A stretch of 64,000 nt of DNA from Phycicoccus sp. M110.8 (GTDB taxonomy: Bacteria > Actinomycetota > Actinomycetes > Actinomycetales > Dermatophilaceae). The stretch is taken from positions 186,001-250,000 of the forward strand of contig NZ_JAWDIC010000002.1 of the NCBI RefSeq assembly GCF_032464895.1, given 5' to 3'. The notes beneath the pieces are model-generated. The model had not been told where the DNA came from and made no database searches. It saw nothing but the letters and a program-made list of their open reading frames with translations. This document shows, in pieces, positions 27,916 to 37,037 of the stretch; within the stretch, counting starts at the first letter, position 1; each line of letters opens with the position of its first letter. A program made the translations under genes and the position numbers.

Positions 27916-27937
27916 GCGTCCATTATCCGGTATGCCG
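27892..27937 (-). repeat. 10-bp inverted repeat enclosing the ispG start
   Basis: CGGCATACCG (27892-27901) and CGGTATGCCG (27928-27937) are perfect inverted copies separated by 26 bases. In ispG mRNA the stem would enclose the ATG (27915-27913) and the purine-rich site ahead of it. Each arm contains one copy of the dispersed octamer. Confidence 0.75.
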
Positions 27938-27966
27938 CGCACCTCGCCCCCCGCAGGGTGGGGTCG

Positions 27967-29334
27967 CTACCCGCCCAGGTTGACCGGCTTGACGACATCC
28001 GCGTAGATCAGCAGCGCCGACATCACGATGAGCACGGTCGACACGGCATACGCCACCGGCAGTGCCTTGGCGACGTCGACGTGACCGGGGTCCGGGCGGT
28101 GCAGCAGGCGCGCCACCGACCGCTTGAGGCCCTCCCACAGGGCACCCGCGACGTGGCCGCCGTCGAGCGGCAGCAGCGGGATGAGGTTGAACACGAAGAG
28201 CGCGAAGTTGAGCGACGCCATGAGGCTCAGGAGGAAGACGAACGGGTTGATGCCGTCCGGTCCGCCGATCCACGACACGCCGCCCGAGGCCGCCTCGCCG
28301 GCCATCCGGCCCACGCCCACGACCGAGACGGGTCCGTTGGGGTCGCGCTGCCCGGACCCGAAGGCCGCCTCAGCGACGCCCTTCATCTTCTGGGGGATCT
28401 TCAGGACGATCCCCGCAGTGGCCTTGAGCTGCTCACCGACGATGCCGGGCACCTCGGTCACCGGCTGCGGGACGTAGGCCACCGGCGTCTGGCTGCTGAC
28501 CCCGATGAACCCGGCGTCGACCGTCACGGGCTTGCCCTGGGCGTCGACCTTCGGCCGCCCCTGGTCGTCGACCTGCTGCACGGTGTTGCGGATCGGCGTG
28601 ACGGTGAGCGTCACCTGGCGGCCGTCGCGCTCGACGACGACCGGCGTGGCCTGCCCCACCCGCGGGCGCACGAGGCGGCCGACGTCGGTGGTCGAGGTGA
28701 TGGGCTGCCCGGCGATGGAGACGAACCGGTCGCCCGGCTTCAGGCCCGCCTGGTAGGCCGGCGTCCTCGGGTCGGACGGGGTGCACGCTGTCTTGGTGGT
28801 GGCCTGCTCGGCCGCGACGACGCACTCGCTCACCGCGGCGACGTCGGCGCCCTTCTGCGGCGTGGCGATGCCGTAGAGGGAGACGATGCCGCCGAGCAGG
28901 ACGACGCCGATGAGCAGGTTCATCATCGGGCCGCCGAGCATGACGACGACCTTCTTCGGGACCGACAGCTTGTAGAACACGCGGTCCTCGTCCCCAGGCC
29001 TGATCTCCTCCAGGCTGAGCTGGCGGGCCTCGTCGGCGAGCTGGGAGAAGCGACCCGTGGAGGACACCCGCAGCGTGCCCGGCTTGTCGCCGGGACGGGG
29101 CGGGAACATGCCGATCATGCGGATGTAGCCGCCGAGCGGGATGGCCTTGACGCCGTACTCGGTCTCGCCGCGGCGGGTCGACCACACCGTGGGCCCGAAG
29201 CCGACCATGTACTGGGTGACCTTGACCCCGAACTTCTTGGCGGGCACGAGGTGGCCGATCTCGTGCAGGCCGATCGACAGGCCCACGCCGAGGGCGACGA
29301 ACAGCACCCCGAGGATGTACAGCAGGACGGTCAC
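27967..29334 (-). CDS. M50 site-2 protease (RseP/Rip1-like)
   Basis: A 455-residue intramembrane metalloprotease, orthologous in position and architecture to mycobacterial Rip1. The zinc motif HEIGH (H24, E25, H28) is in the first helix, a PDZ domain covers about residues 180-270 (KPGDRFVSIAGQPITSTTD), and the third ligand motif NLIPLLPLDGGHVAGALWEG is in a late helix. It releases membrane-tethered factors such as anti-sigma factors by regulated intramembrane proteolysis. The GTG start overlaps the dxr stop. A second long loop between the first helices and the PDZ domain is typical for this group. Confidence 0.93.
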   Translation of the reverse strand: MTVLLYILGVLFVALGVGLSIGLHEIGHLVPAKKFGVKVTQYMVGFGPTVWSTRRGETEYGVKAIPLGGYIRMIGMFPPRPGDKPGTLRVSSTGRFSQLADEARQLSLEEIRPGDEDRVFYKLSVPKKVVVMLGGPMMNLLIGVVLLGGIVSLYGIATPQKGADVAAVSECVVAAEQATTKTACTPSDPRTPAYQAGLKPGDRFVSIAGQPITSTTDVGRLVRPRVGQATPVVVERDGRQVTLTVTPIRNTVQQVDDQGRPKVDAQGKPVTVDAGFIGVSSQTPVAYVPQPVTEVPGIVGEQLKATAGIVLKIPQKMKGVAEAAFGSGQRDPNGPVSVVGVGRMAGEAASGGVSWIGGPDGINPFVFLLSLMASLNFALFVFNLIPLLPLDGGHVAGALWEGLKRSVARLLHRPDPGHVDVAKALPVAYAVSTVLIVMSALLIYADVVKPVNLGG

Positions 29335-30620
29335 GCGCGAGCCCCCTGGGCGCTGGTGGTGGTGCCGCCGGCAGTGGCGTCGGTGGCGGTGTCGTCGGTG
29401 GCGAGGTCGGGGCCGGGCAGTCCCAGCACCTTCCGCGCACGCCCGCGGGCCCAGTCGTCGGCCCGCAACACGTCCTCAACGGACAGCGCCGCGGAATCGA
29501 TCCCGGACCCCGTGTGCTCCTGCACGACCCGCTCGACGGTGTCGACGATGTCGGGGAAGCGGATGTGCCCGTCGTGGAACGCGTCGACGGCGACCTCGTT
29601 GGCGGCGTTGTAGACGGCCGGGTACGTGCCGCCGGACTCCCCCACCTGCCGGGCGAGCCGCACCGCGGGGAACGCCTCGTCGTCGAGCGGCTCGAATTCC
29701 CACGACTGGGCCCTGGTCCAGTCGACCGGCACGTCGACGTCCGCCAGCCGGTCGGGCCAGGAGAGGCCGAGCGCGATCGGCACGAGCATGCGCGGCGGCC
29801 CGGCCTGGGCGATCGTCGAGCCGTCGACGAACTCCACCATCGAGTGGATCATCTGCTGCGGGTGGACGACGACCTCGATCGCGTCGAACGGGATGTCGAA
29901 GAGCAGGTGCGCCTCGATGACCTCGAGCCCCTTGTTGACCAGGGTGGCCGAGTTCGTCGTGATGACGCGGCCCATGGAGAAGTTCGGGTGCGCGAGCGCG
30001 TCGGCCGGGGTGACGTCGCGCAGCGAACCGCGGCTGCGCCCGCGGAACGGCCCGCCGCTCGCGGTCACGACGAGCCGGCGCACCTCCTGTGCGCGCCCGC
30101 CCCGCAGGCACTGGGCGATCGCGGAGTGCTCGGAGTCGACGGGGACGATCTGGTCCGCAGCGGCAGCGGCCTTGACGAGCGGGCCGCCGACGATCAGCGA
30201 CTCCTTGTTCGCCAGCGCCAGTCGCGACCCGGCAGCGAGCGCGGCCAGGGTCGGCCGGAGACCGATCGAGCCCGTGATGCCGTTGAGGACGACGTCCGCA
30301 CCCGACCCGGCTGCCGTGACCGCCGCGTCGTCCCCCACGACGACCTGCGGCCGGTATGCCGGGCGGCCGGCGCGGCGCGCGTGCGCGGCGACGGCCTCGG
30401 CCACCGCCTCGTGCGTCCCGCGGGCGACCGCCAGCAGCTCGGCCCCGAAGGCGACGGCCTGCTCGGCGGCGAGGTCGAGGTTCGACCCGGCGGACAGGGC
30501 GGTGACCCGGAACCGGTCGGGGTTGCGCGCGATGACGTCCAGGGCCTGGGTCCCGATGGACCCGGTCGAGCCGAGGACGGCGACGCTGCGCGGTGGTGTC
30601 ACGTCCCCATTGTCCCCCAT
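29331..30620 (-). CDS. dxr: 1-deoxy-D-xylulose 5-phosphate reductoisomerase
   Basis: A 429-residue NADPH-dependent enzyme catalysing the committed step of the MEP pathway. The nucleotide-binding motif is VAVLGSTGSIGTQALDVIA; metal and substrate motifs are LALANKESLIVGG, PVDSEHSAIAQCLRGG and TASGGPFRG, and the C-terminal helical domain contains YPAVYNAANEVAVDAF. A Thr/Ala-rich tail of about 25 residues is extra. The ATG start is used here; the GTG seven codons in (VTPPRSVAVLG) is an alternative with GGGG ahead of it. It is the first gene of the dxr-rseP-ispG run. Confidence 0.95.
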   Translation of the reverse strand: MGDNGDVTPPRSVAVLGSTGSIGTQALDVIARNPDRFRVTALSAGSNLDLAAEQAVAFGAELLAVARGTHEAVAEAVAAHARRAGRPAYRPQVVVGDDAAVTAAGSGADVVLNGITGSIGLRPTLAALAAGSRLALANKESLIVGGPLVKAAAAADQIVPVDSEHSAIAQCLRGGRAQEVRRLVVTASGGPFRGRSRGSLRDVTPADALAHPNFSMGRVITTNSATLVNKGLEVIEAHLLFDIPFDAIEVVVHPQQMIHSMVEFVDGSTIAQAGPPRMLVPIALGLSWPDRLADVDVPVDWTRAQSWEFEPLDDEAFPAVRLARQVGESGGTYPAVYNAANEVAVDAFHDGHIRFPDIVDTVERVVQEHTGSGIDSAALSVEDVLRADDWARGRARKVLGLPGPDLATDDTATDATAGGTTTSAQGARA

Positions 30621-30639
30621 CGGCAGGCCGGGGCCGGAC

Positions 30640-30999
30640 TCAGCGGTCCACGACCACGACGGCCAGCGAGGGGTGCTCGTCCTCGACCTCGACGAGGACC
30701 GACCGGATCCCGTCGAAGCCGTCCGGGTCCACGACCTTGAGCGCCGCGACGCGGTCCCACACCAGCACCCGGCCGTCCGTGCCCTCGTGCGGGTCCTCCT
30801 CGGCCAGGTCGTGCAGGCAGTCGGCGAGCGCGTCGAGGTTGCGGCCGAACCACTCGGGCAGGCGCAGGCTCTCGGCGAACCAGTCGAGGCTCTGCGCCAC
30901 GGTGGCGCCGGCGGGCACGACGAGCACCTGCCTGCCGTCGTCGCGTGCCGAGCGAACGAGGGCGGTCAGCGACGTCCCGGCACCGACCTCATGCACCAC
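30640..30999 (-). CDS. Barstar-family RNase inhibitor
   Basis: A 119-residue protein of the barstar family. The conserved core is clear: LDWFAESLRLPEWFGRNLDAL followed by CLHDLAEED, the helix-loop that plugs the barnase active site. No barnase-like RNase gene is next to it, so it is an orphan inhibitor, perhaps protecting against secreted or contact-dependent RNase toxins. It lies just upstream of dxr in the same direction (19-base gap). Confidence 0.85.
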   Translation of the reverse strand: MVHEVGAGTSLTALVRSARDDGRQVLVVPAGATVAQSLDWFAESLRLPEWFGRNLDALADCLHDLAEEDPHEGTDGRVLVWDRVAALKVVDPDGFDGIRSVLVEVEDEHPSLAVVVVDR

Positions 31000-31122
31000 G
31001 GCGAGCCCCAGGGCAGCGTGCGGTGCGCACTCGGTGCGGGAGCGGCCCCTGGCGCCACGGCATACGAGCCAAAATAGGGCAGCGAGGGGCCCGGCACAGC
31101 CCCGACCGCGGAATCCGGTGGC

Positions 31123-32184
31123 TCACTCGCGGAAGACCCGCTCCTCGATGAGCTGCTCCTCGACCACCCGGCCCTCGGTCTCGAAGCGGCCCTGGTCGAA
31201 CCGCTTCTGGAACTCCAGCTCGAGGTGGTCGACGCCGTTGCGGTTCTTCTCGATCGACAGCACGACCCACTGCCGGAACCGCTCCGCGTTGCCCAGGTGG
31301 TAGACGAGGTGGTGCTTGGCGACGACGTCGTACTTCTCGTTGATGATCAGGACGATGTCGGACTCGTAGGCCAGCGCCGACGAGCCGCGCAGGTCGTGGA
31401 CGCGCATGCGGCGGCCGCCGACGAGGCTGCCCTTCTCGGCCGCCACGATCGACACGACGGGGACGGAGAACTCGAGGGCGAAGTCCTTGAGCCGCTCGAC
31501 CACCGTGGCCACCCGCTCCTCCTCGGCGAGGCTGGACCCGGGCAGGGGGATCTTCTGGAGGTAGTCCACGAGGACCATCGGGGCGCGGCCGTCGCGCTGG
31601 GCGAGCTCGGCGATGGTGTCGTGGATGGTGTCCAGCGTCGTATGCAGGCCGCTGCTCGTGTGGATGTGCAGCCGGTCGGCGTACGACTCCAGCGCCCGTA
31701 CCGCTTCGGGGCCGCCGGGGGCGTTGGCGAACCGGGACTGCAGGTTGTTGGCGGTGCTGTGCCGCGCCTCGAAGGCGGCCCGGATCTTGGTGAGGTTCAC
31801 CCCGTCGGTGCCGGCCACCTCGGCCGCCTCGATCGCGAGCAGCCGCTCCAGGATGCTGTGTGCCCCGTGCTCGTAGGAGAAGAACACGGCCGTGCGGTTG
31901 GCCGCGACCGCGTTGCGCAGGACCTGCAGCATCATCGCCGTCTTGCCGAGGCCCTGGGGGCCACCCAGCAGGACGAGCTCGCCGGAGCGGAAGCCGCCGG
32001 ACAGGGCGACGTCCAGCGCGCCGAACCCGGTCGGCCAGACCCGCGCGCCGGCCGTGTGGCCCAGGCGGAGCTTCTCGTCGGTCTCGCTCATCACCTCGGA
32101 CAGCGACTTCAGCCGTCCGGCCGTGCGCGAGGTGTCCTCCCCCGGGCGCAGGGAGGTGACGACACCCATGTCTTCCACGCTCAT
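31123..32184 (-). CDS. DnaB-helicase C-terminal-like RecA-fold ATPase
   Basis: A 353-residue protein with the RecA-like core of DnaB helicases but no N-terminal primase-interaction domain. Walker A is GGPQGLGKTAMMLQVLRNAV, Walker B is MVLVDYLQKIPLPG, and the later AYESDIVLIINEKYD and SIEKNRNGVDHLELEFQKRF segments match the DnaB C-terminal fold including the arginine-finger region. A ~60-residue N-terminus precedes the core (the GxxxLD substrate region reads TGFGALDVALSGGFRSGEL). It could be a KaiC/RadA-like regulator rather than a replicative helicase. It is preceded by a 131-bp gap with a lower-GC patch. Confidence 0.82.
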   Translation of the reverse strand: MSVEDMGVVTSLRPGEDTSRTAGRLKSLSEVMSETDEKLRLGHTAGARVWPTGFGALDVALSGGFRSGELVLLGGPQGLGKTAMMLQVLRNAVAANRTAVFFSYEHGAHSILERLLAIEAAEVAGTDGVNLTKIRAAFEARHSTANNLQSRFANAPGGPEAVRALESYADRLHIHTSSGLHTTLDTIHDTIAELAQRDGRAPMVLVDYLQKIPLPGSSLAEEERVATVVERLKDFALEFSVPVVSIVAAEKGSLVGGRRMRVHDLRGSSALAYESDIVLIINEKYDVVAKHHLVYHLGNAERFRQWVVLSIEKNRNGVDHLELEFQKRFDQGRFETEGRVVEEQLIEERVFRE

Positions 32185-32315
32185 GGCGGGATTGAACAGC
32201 CAAACGCGCCTCGCCGGAGGCAGATCGGCGCAGACCCCTCCGAGTGGCCGATGGTCAACCGGCACGTATGGGGCGATTGGGACGCGACGGCTGCCCGCCG
32301 CGTCCCGACCGGCCC

Positions 32316-33776
32316 CTACGGGGCGATGCCGACGTAGGTGGTCTCGAGGTACTCCTCGATGCCTTCGAAGCCGCCTTCGCGGCCGAAGCCGGAGGCCTTG
32401 ACGCCACCGAAGGGGGCTGCGGGGTTGGAGATGATGCCCTGGTTGATGCCGATCATGCCGTACTGCAGTCCCTCGGCCACGCGGATCATGCGGCCCAGGT
32501 CGGTGGTGAACACGTACGAGGCGAGGCCGTACTCGGTGTCGTTGGCCAGGTCGATGGCCTCGGCCTCGGTGCGGAAGGACGCGATCGGGGCGACCGGGCC
32601 GAAGATCTCCTCGGTCATCATCCGGGCGTCCTTGGCGACCCCGGTGATCACGGTCGGCTCGTAGAAGTACCCGCGGCCGGGCACGACGTTGCCGCCGGTG
32701 ACGACGGTGGCGCCCTGGGCGCGGGCGTGCTCGACCAGCTCGGCGACCCCGTCGCGGGCCTTGGCGTCGATCAGCGGGCCGACGTCGACGCCCTTCTTCG
32801 TGCCCTTGCCCAACGTCAGGGCACCCATCCGCTTGGCCATCCGGTCGGCGAACTCGTCGACCACGGACTCGTGGACGTAGAACCGGTTCGCGGCGGTGCA
32901 CGCCTCGCCGATGTTGCGCATCTTGGCCAGCATCGCGCCCTCGACGGCCCGGTCGAGGTCGGCGTCCTCGAACACGATGAACGGGGCGTTGCCACCCAGC
33001 TCCATCGAGACCCGCAGCAGCTGCTGCGCCGACTGCTCGACCAGGGTGCGCCCGACCCCCGTGGACCCGGTGAAGGTCAGCTTGCGCAGCCGGGGGTCGC
33101 GGATGACCGGCTCGATCACCTCGCCGGTGCGGGTGGTGGTGATGACGTTCAGGACGCCGTCGGGCAGCCCGCACTCGGCCAGCACCTGCGCCAGGGCCAG
33201 CATCGTCAACGGGGTCTGGCTGGCCGGCTTGACGACCATCGTGCACCCCGCCGCGATCGCCGGGCCGATCTTGCGGGTCCCCATCGCCAGCGGGAAGTTC
33301 CACGGCGTGATCATCAACGTCGGCCCGACCGGCTTCTTCATCGTCAGCAACCGGGTCGCACCGTTCGGCGCGGTCGACCAGCGGCCACTGATGCGGACCG
33401 CCTCCTCGGAGAACCAGCGGAAGAACTCGGCCCCGTAGGTCACCTCGCCCCGCGACTCGGCCAGGGTCTTGCCCATCTCCAGGGTCATCAGCGTGGCGAA
33501 GTCCTCCGCCCGCTCGGTGATCTTCTCGAACGCCGACCGCAGGATCTCCCCACGGTCCCGCGGCGGCGTCGCGGCCCAGTCCGCCTGCGCCGCAACCGCG
33601 GCGTCCAGGGCAGCCTTGCCATCGGCGACGGTGGCATCCGCGACGTGCGTGATCGTCGCCCCGCTGGACGGGTCCTCCACAGCGATCGTCCTGCCGTCAC
33701 TGCCCTCACGCCACCGCCCGCCGATCAGCAGACCCTTCGGGACGGACTCGATGAGCGACTTCTGCGTGGTGGCCAT
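32316..33776 (-). CDS. gabD: Succinate-semialdehyde dehydrogenase
   Basis: A 486-residue NAD(P)-dependent aldehyde dehydrogenase. The family features are VGPTLMITPWNFPLAMGTRK, the Rossmann loop FTGSTGVGR, the general base in MELGGNAPF, and the catalytic Cys in NIGEACTAANRFYVH. The tail has PFGGVKASGFGREGGFEG. SSADH assignment rests on resemblance to GabD sequences and on context: it is the last gene of the polyamine operon, where the final step is succinate semialdehyde to succinate. The start overlaps the agmatinase stop by one base (TGATG). Confidence 0.88.
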   Translation of the reverse strand: MATTQKSLIESVPKGLLIGGRWREGSDGRTIAVEDPSSGATITHVADATVADGKAALDAAVAAQADWAATPPRDRGEILRSAFEKITERAEDFATLMTLEMGKTLAESRGEVTYGAEFFRWFSEEAVRISGRWSTAPNGATRLLTMKKPVGPTLMITPWNFPLAMGTRKIGPAIAAGCTMVVKPASQTPLTMLALAQVLAECGLPDGVLNVITTTRTGEVIEPVIRDPRLRKLTFTGSTGVGRTLVEQSAQQLLRVSMELGGNAPFIVFEDADLDRAVEGAMLAKMRNIGEACTAANRFYVHESVVDEFADRMAKRMGALTLGKGTKKGVDVGPLIDAKARDGVAELVEHARAQGATVVTGGNVVPGRGYFYEPTVITGVAKDARMMTEEIFGPVAPIASFRTEAEAIDLANDTEYGLASYVFTTDLGRMIRVAEGLQYGMIGINQGIISNPAAPFGGVKASGFGREGGFEGIEEYLETTYVGIAP

Positions 33777-34882
33777 CAGGGCTGCTCCTCCGTGGGTGCG
33801 TCGTCGTGCGGTCGGTCGTGCGTCTCGTGCGTGTGGTGGTGCGGGATGTGGCCCTGCGGGATGGCCGCGTTGCGACCCGACAGCAGCGGCAGGGACGGGT
33901 CCCACCGGGTGCCGTCGCGCTCGTCCTGGCGCCGTCGGGCGATCGCCGACAGTGCCTCGAGGACGACCCGGTTGGCGAGCGCCGCAGTGATGTCGGCGTG
34001 GTCGTAGGGCGGGCTGACCTCGACGACGTCCATGCCGACGACCGGCAGCTCGAGGCAGATGCGGCGCACCGAGTCGAGCAGCTCACGGGCGCTGAGGCCG
34101 CCGGGCTCCGGGGTGCCCGTCCCGGGCGCGTGCCCGGGGTCGCACACGTCGATGTCCACGGAGAGGAAGACGCCCTCGCACTCGTCCGTGGCGATGGTGA
34201 ACGCCTCGCTGAGGCACTCCTGCAGGCCGCGGTGGACGATCTCGGTCATCTCGAACGAGCGCATCCGCTGCCCGGCCATCCAGTCGAGCGTCTCCGGCGG
34301 CGGCCAGTACCCCCGGAGCCCGACCTGGAGAAAGCGGTCCCCGCGCAGCGCCCCGGACTCGATCAGCCGGCGCATCGGCTGGCCGTGGCCCCAGAGGGAC
34401 CCGAACTCGATGTCACCGGTGTCGGCGTGGGCGTCGAAGTGGATCATCGAGACGCGGCCGTGGCCCAGGACGTTGGCCACGCCCTTGGCGTCCGGGTAGG
34501 CGATCGAGTGGTCGCCGCCGAGGACGACCGGGATCGCGCCCGCCCGGGCCACCTTCTCGACCGCGGCCTCGAGCGCCGGCAGGGCGACCTCGATGTCGCC
34601 GGAGTACATCTCGACGTCGCCGGCGTCCACGACCTTGAGGTCGACCAGGCCGTCGGTGCGCAGGGCCAGGGAGGGTCGCGAGCCGTCGTGCGGCAGGTAG
34701 TCGGTCATCCGGATCGCCTGCGGGCCGAACCGGGTCCCGGGCCGGTGGGAGGTGCCGCCGTCGAAGGGCGCACCGAGGACGACGACGTCGGCGCCGGCAT
34801 ACGTGCTCTCGTCGTCGAGGTCGCAGCGGTCCACGCCCAGGAAGGTGAAGTCGGGGCCGTACTGCTGCCCGTAGCGCGTCAT
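33776..34882 (-). CDS. speB: Agmatinase (ureohydrolase)
   Basis: A 368-residue Mn-dependent ureohydrolase that splits agmatine to putrescine and urea. Metal motifs are VLGGDHSIAYP, MIHFDAHADTGD and SVDIDVCDPGHAPGTGTPEP, all intact. An N-terminal extension and a His/Asp-rich C-terminal tail (GHIPHHHTHETHDRPHDD) lie outside the core; the tail may bind metal. Other guanidino substrates are possible within the family, but neighbours for putrescine uptake and breakdown favour agmatine. Confidence 0.88.
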   Translation of the reverse strand: MTRYGQQYGPDFTFLGVDRCDLDDESTYAGADVVVLGAPFDGGTSHRPGTRFGPQAIRMTDYLPHDGSRPSLALRTDGLVDLKVVDAGDVEMYSGDIEVALPALEAAVEKVARAGAIPVVLGGDHSIAYPDAKGVANVLGHGRVSMIHFDAHADTGDIEFGSLWGHGQPMRRLIESGALRGDRFLQVGLRGYWPPPETLDWMAGQRMRSFEMTEIVHRGLQECLSEAFTIATDECEGVFLSVDIDVCDPGHAPGTGTPEPGGLSARELLDSVRRICLELPVVGMDVVEVSPPYDHADITAALANRVVLEALSAIARRRQDERDGTRWDPSLPLLSGRNAAIPQGHIPHHHTHETHDRPHDDAPTEEQP

Positions 34883-34961
34883 GGTGTCGACCCTATGCCT
34901 GCGCCGACGGGCCCGCGCACGGCGGCCACCCGTGCCCGCGGTGTGCCGCGTGCAGGCACAT

Positions 34962-36239
34962 TCAGCGCTCCTCCATCGCCCAGGGCGAGCCGTAACCCTC
35001 CGGCTTCGGCGCGGCGAGCAGGTCGAGGAACGGGACGGTGTCGAACGCCTCCGGGCCCTTGACCCCGCTGCCCGACCACACGCCGGTCGCGAGCAGCTCG
35101 AGGGCGACCACGGGGTTGACCGCGGTCTGCCACACGACGCACTGGGCGCCGTACTCGCGCATCGTCTCCTCGTTGTCGGACACGTGGTAGAGGTACGTGC
35201 GGCGGGGCTGCCCGTCCTTGCCGGTGCCGGTCACGAACACGCCCGCGCAGGTCTTGCCCTTCATCCGCGGCCCGATGGTCGCCGGGTCGGGCAGCACCGC
35301 GGCCACGACGTCGCGCGGCGACACCTCGACGCCCTTGACCCGCACCGGGTCGGTGCGGTCGAGGCCTAGCGCGTGCAGGGTCCGCAGGATGGTGATGAGC
35401 TCCTCGCCGAGCCCGTACTTGAACGTCACCCGCTCGGCGTCGAGCCAGCGCGGCATGAGGAGGACCTCCTCGTGCTCGACGTGGACGCACTCCACCGGGC
35501 CGATGCCCTCGGGGAAGTCGAAGACCTCGGGCTCGCTGAACGCGGGGAGGGTGAAGAAGCCCGCCTCGAGGTCGCCGCCGGCTGCGTCCGCCCGCGCCTT
35601 CTCCCACACCACGGGCGGGTTGAGGCACTCCTCGATGATGGTCCACATCGAGAACCCGGGGGCGAAGGTCTCGTTGCCGTCCTCGTCGTAGACGGCCAGG
35701 TTGGCGCCGTCGCGCGTCCCCAGCTCCTCGATGCGCGAGAACAGGTGGTCCGCGGCGTAGCGTGCGAACACGTCGGACAGGCCCGGCTCGACGCCCATGC
35801 CGAGCAGCGCCAGCCGTCCGGCGGACTCCCACTCCCCCGCCGTCGCGAGCTGCTCGTCACCGAGCTTCACGTGCGCCTTCGCGTACGGCTCCTGCGGGTG
35901 CCGCTGCGACAGGCTCATCGCCATGTCGAGGTAGTCGGCACCGGCGGCCAGGGCACCCCGGAAGATCGGCATGACGAACCGCGGGTCGACGGCGTTGAAC
36001 ACGTGCGTCGCGCCGTGCTCCCGCGCCAGCGCCGCGACGGCCCCCTCGTCGGACGCGTCCACCCGGGCCGCGACGAGACGGGTCTCACCGGCCCTGCGCG
36101 CCGACGCCTCCGCCACGGTGCGCTGCGCCCGCGACAGGTCGTAGTCGGCGACCACGAGGAGCTCGAAGAAGTCGCGCTCGACCGCGATGCGCGCGGCGGC
36201 GTCACCGACGCCACCGGCGCCGATCATGAGGATGCGCAC
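34962..36239 (-). CDS. Saccharopine dehydrogenase-like oxidoreductase in the polyamine operon
   Basis: A 425-residue NAD(P)-dependent enzyme of the saccharopine dehydrogenase family, which includes carboxynorspermidine and homospermidine synthases. The nucleotide site is RILMIGAGGVGDAAARIAVE, followed by HVFNAVDPRFVMPIFRGAL and ADYLDMAMSLSQ, then the catalytic-domain segment LLGMGVEPGLSDVFARYAAD. It sits between the potC permease (six-base gap) and agmatinase. The reaction is unknown: it could reductively join or cleave a carboxylated polyamine, or handle an amine-keto acid adduct. Confidence 0.8.
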   Translation of the reverse strand: MRILMIGAGGVGDAAARIAVERDFFELLVVADYDLSRAQRTVAEASARRAGETRLVAARVDASDEGAVAALAREHGATHVFNAVDPRFVMPIFRGALAAGADYLDMAMSLSQRHPQEPYAKAHVKLGDEQLATAGEWESAGRLALLGMGVEPGLSDVFARYAADHLFSRIEELGTRDGANLAVYDEDGNETFAPGFSMWTIIEECLNPPVVWEKARADAAGGDLEAGFFTLPAFSEPEVFDFPEGIGPVECVHVEHEEVLLMPRWLDAERVTFKYGLGEELITILRTLHALGLDRTDPVRVKGVEVSPRDVVAAVLPDPATIGPRMKGKTCAGVFVTGTGKDGQPRRTYLYHVSDNEETMREYGAQCVVWQTAVNPVVALELLATGVWSGSGVKGPEAFDTVPFLDLLAAPKPEGYGSPWAMEER

Positions 36240-36245
36240 GGGTTC

Positions 36246-37037
36246 CTATGCCTTCCTGGCCCTGCGGCGGGAGATGAGCTGCGCGGTCAGGACGATCCCG
36301 ACGGACAGCACGAACATGACCGTGCCGACGACGTTGATCTGCACGGGGGTGCCGCGCTGCGCCGCACCCCAGACGTACATCGGGAAGGTCACCGAGCTCG
36401 GGCTCGCGTTGAAGTTGGTGATGATGTAGTCGTCGAAGCTGAGCGAGAACGCCAGCAGCGCACCGGCCGCGATGCCGGGTGCGACCAGCGGCAGCGTCAC
36501 CTTCATGAACGTCGCCACGGGGGTCGCGCCCAGGTCGGCCGCCGCCTCCTCGAGCCTCGGGTCGAGCGAGGCGACCCGGGCCTTGACGGCCACGACGACG
36601 AAGCTGACGCAGAACATGATGTGCGCGATGAGGATGGCGAGCGCACCCGTCGACAGGCCCATCATCACGAAGAGGGTCAGCAGGCTCGAGCCCATGACCA
36701 CCTCGGGCGTCGCCATCGGCATGAAGATGAGCAGGTTCGTCGTCGCCCGGCCGCGGAAGCGGAACCGGCCGAGCGCGAACGCGACCATCGTGCCGAGGAT
36801 CGTCGCCACGACCGACGCGGTGATCCCGATGCGCAGGCTGAGGCCGAGCGAGTCGCAGATGCCCGGCGTGCCGCACGGGTTGGCCCAGGCGTCGGTGGAG
36901 AACCGCACCCACTGGTAGTTGTAGCGCCCGTTCGGCTTGTTGAACGAGAACAGGGCGACGACCACGTTGGGCAGCAGCAGGATGAACAGCGTGACCATCG
37001 CGGCGAAGGTCAGCAGGTTGCGTCGGACCCAGGCCAT
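36246..37037 (-). CDS. potC: Polyamine ABC transporter permease, PotC-like
   Basis: A 263-residue inner-membrane permease with six hydrophobic helices and the coupling motif EEAAADLGATPVATFMKVTL (the EAA loop that contacts the ATPase). The resemblance is to PotC/YdcV. Its ATG overlaps the potB stop by one base (TGATG), so the two permeases are made together. The segment LAFSLSFDDYIITNF is typical of PotC. Confidence 0.88.
   Translation of the reverse strand: MAWVRRNLLTFAAMVTLFILLLPNVVVALFSFNKPNGRYNYQWVRFSTDAWANPCGTPGICDSLGLSLRIGITASVVATILGTMVAFALGRFRFRGRATTNLLIFMPMATPEVVMGSSLLTLFVMMGLSTGALAILIAHIMFCVSFVVVAVKARVASLDPRLEEAAADLGATPVATFMKVTLPLVAPGIAAGALLAFSLSFDDYIITNFNASPSSVTFPMYVWGAAQRGTPVQINVVGTVMFVLSVGIVLTAQLISRRRARKA

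Noticed and set aside
30640-30999. Toxin-antitoxin pair
   Set aside because: The barstar gene has no RNase or other toxin gene beside it.
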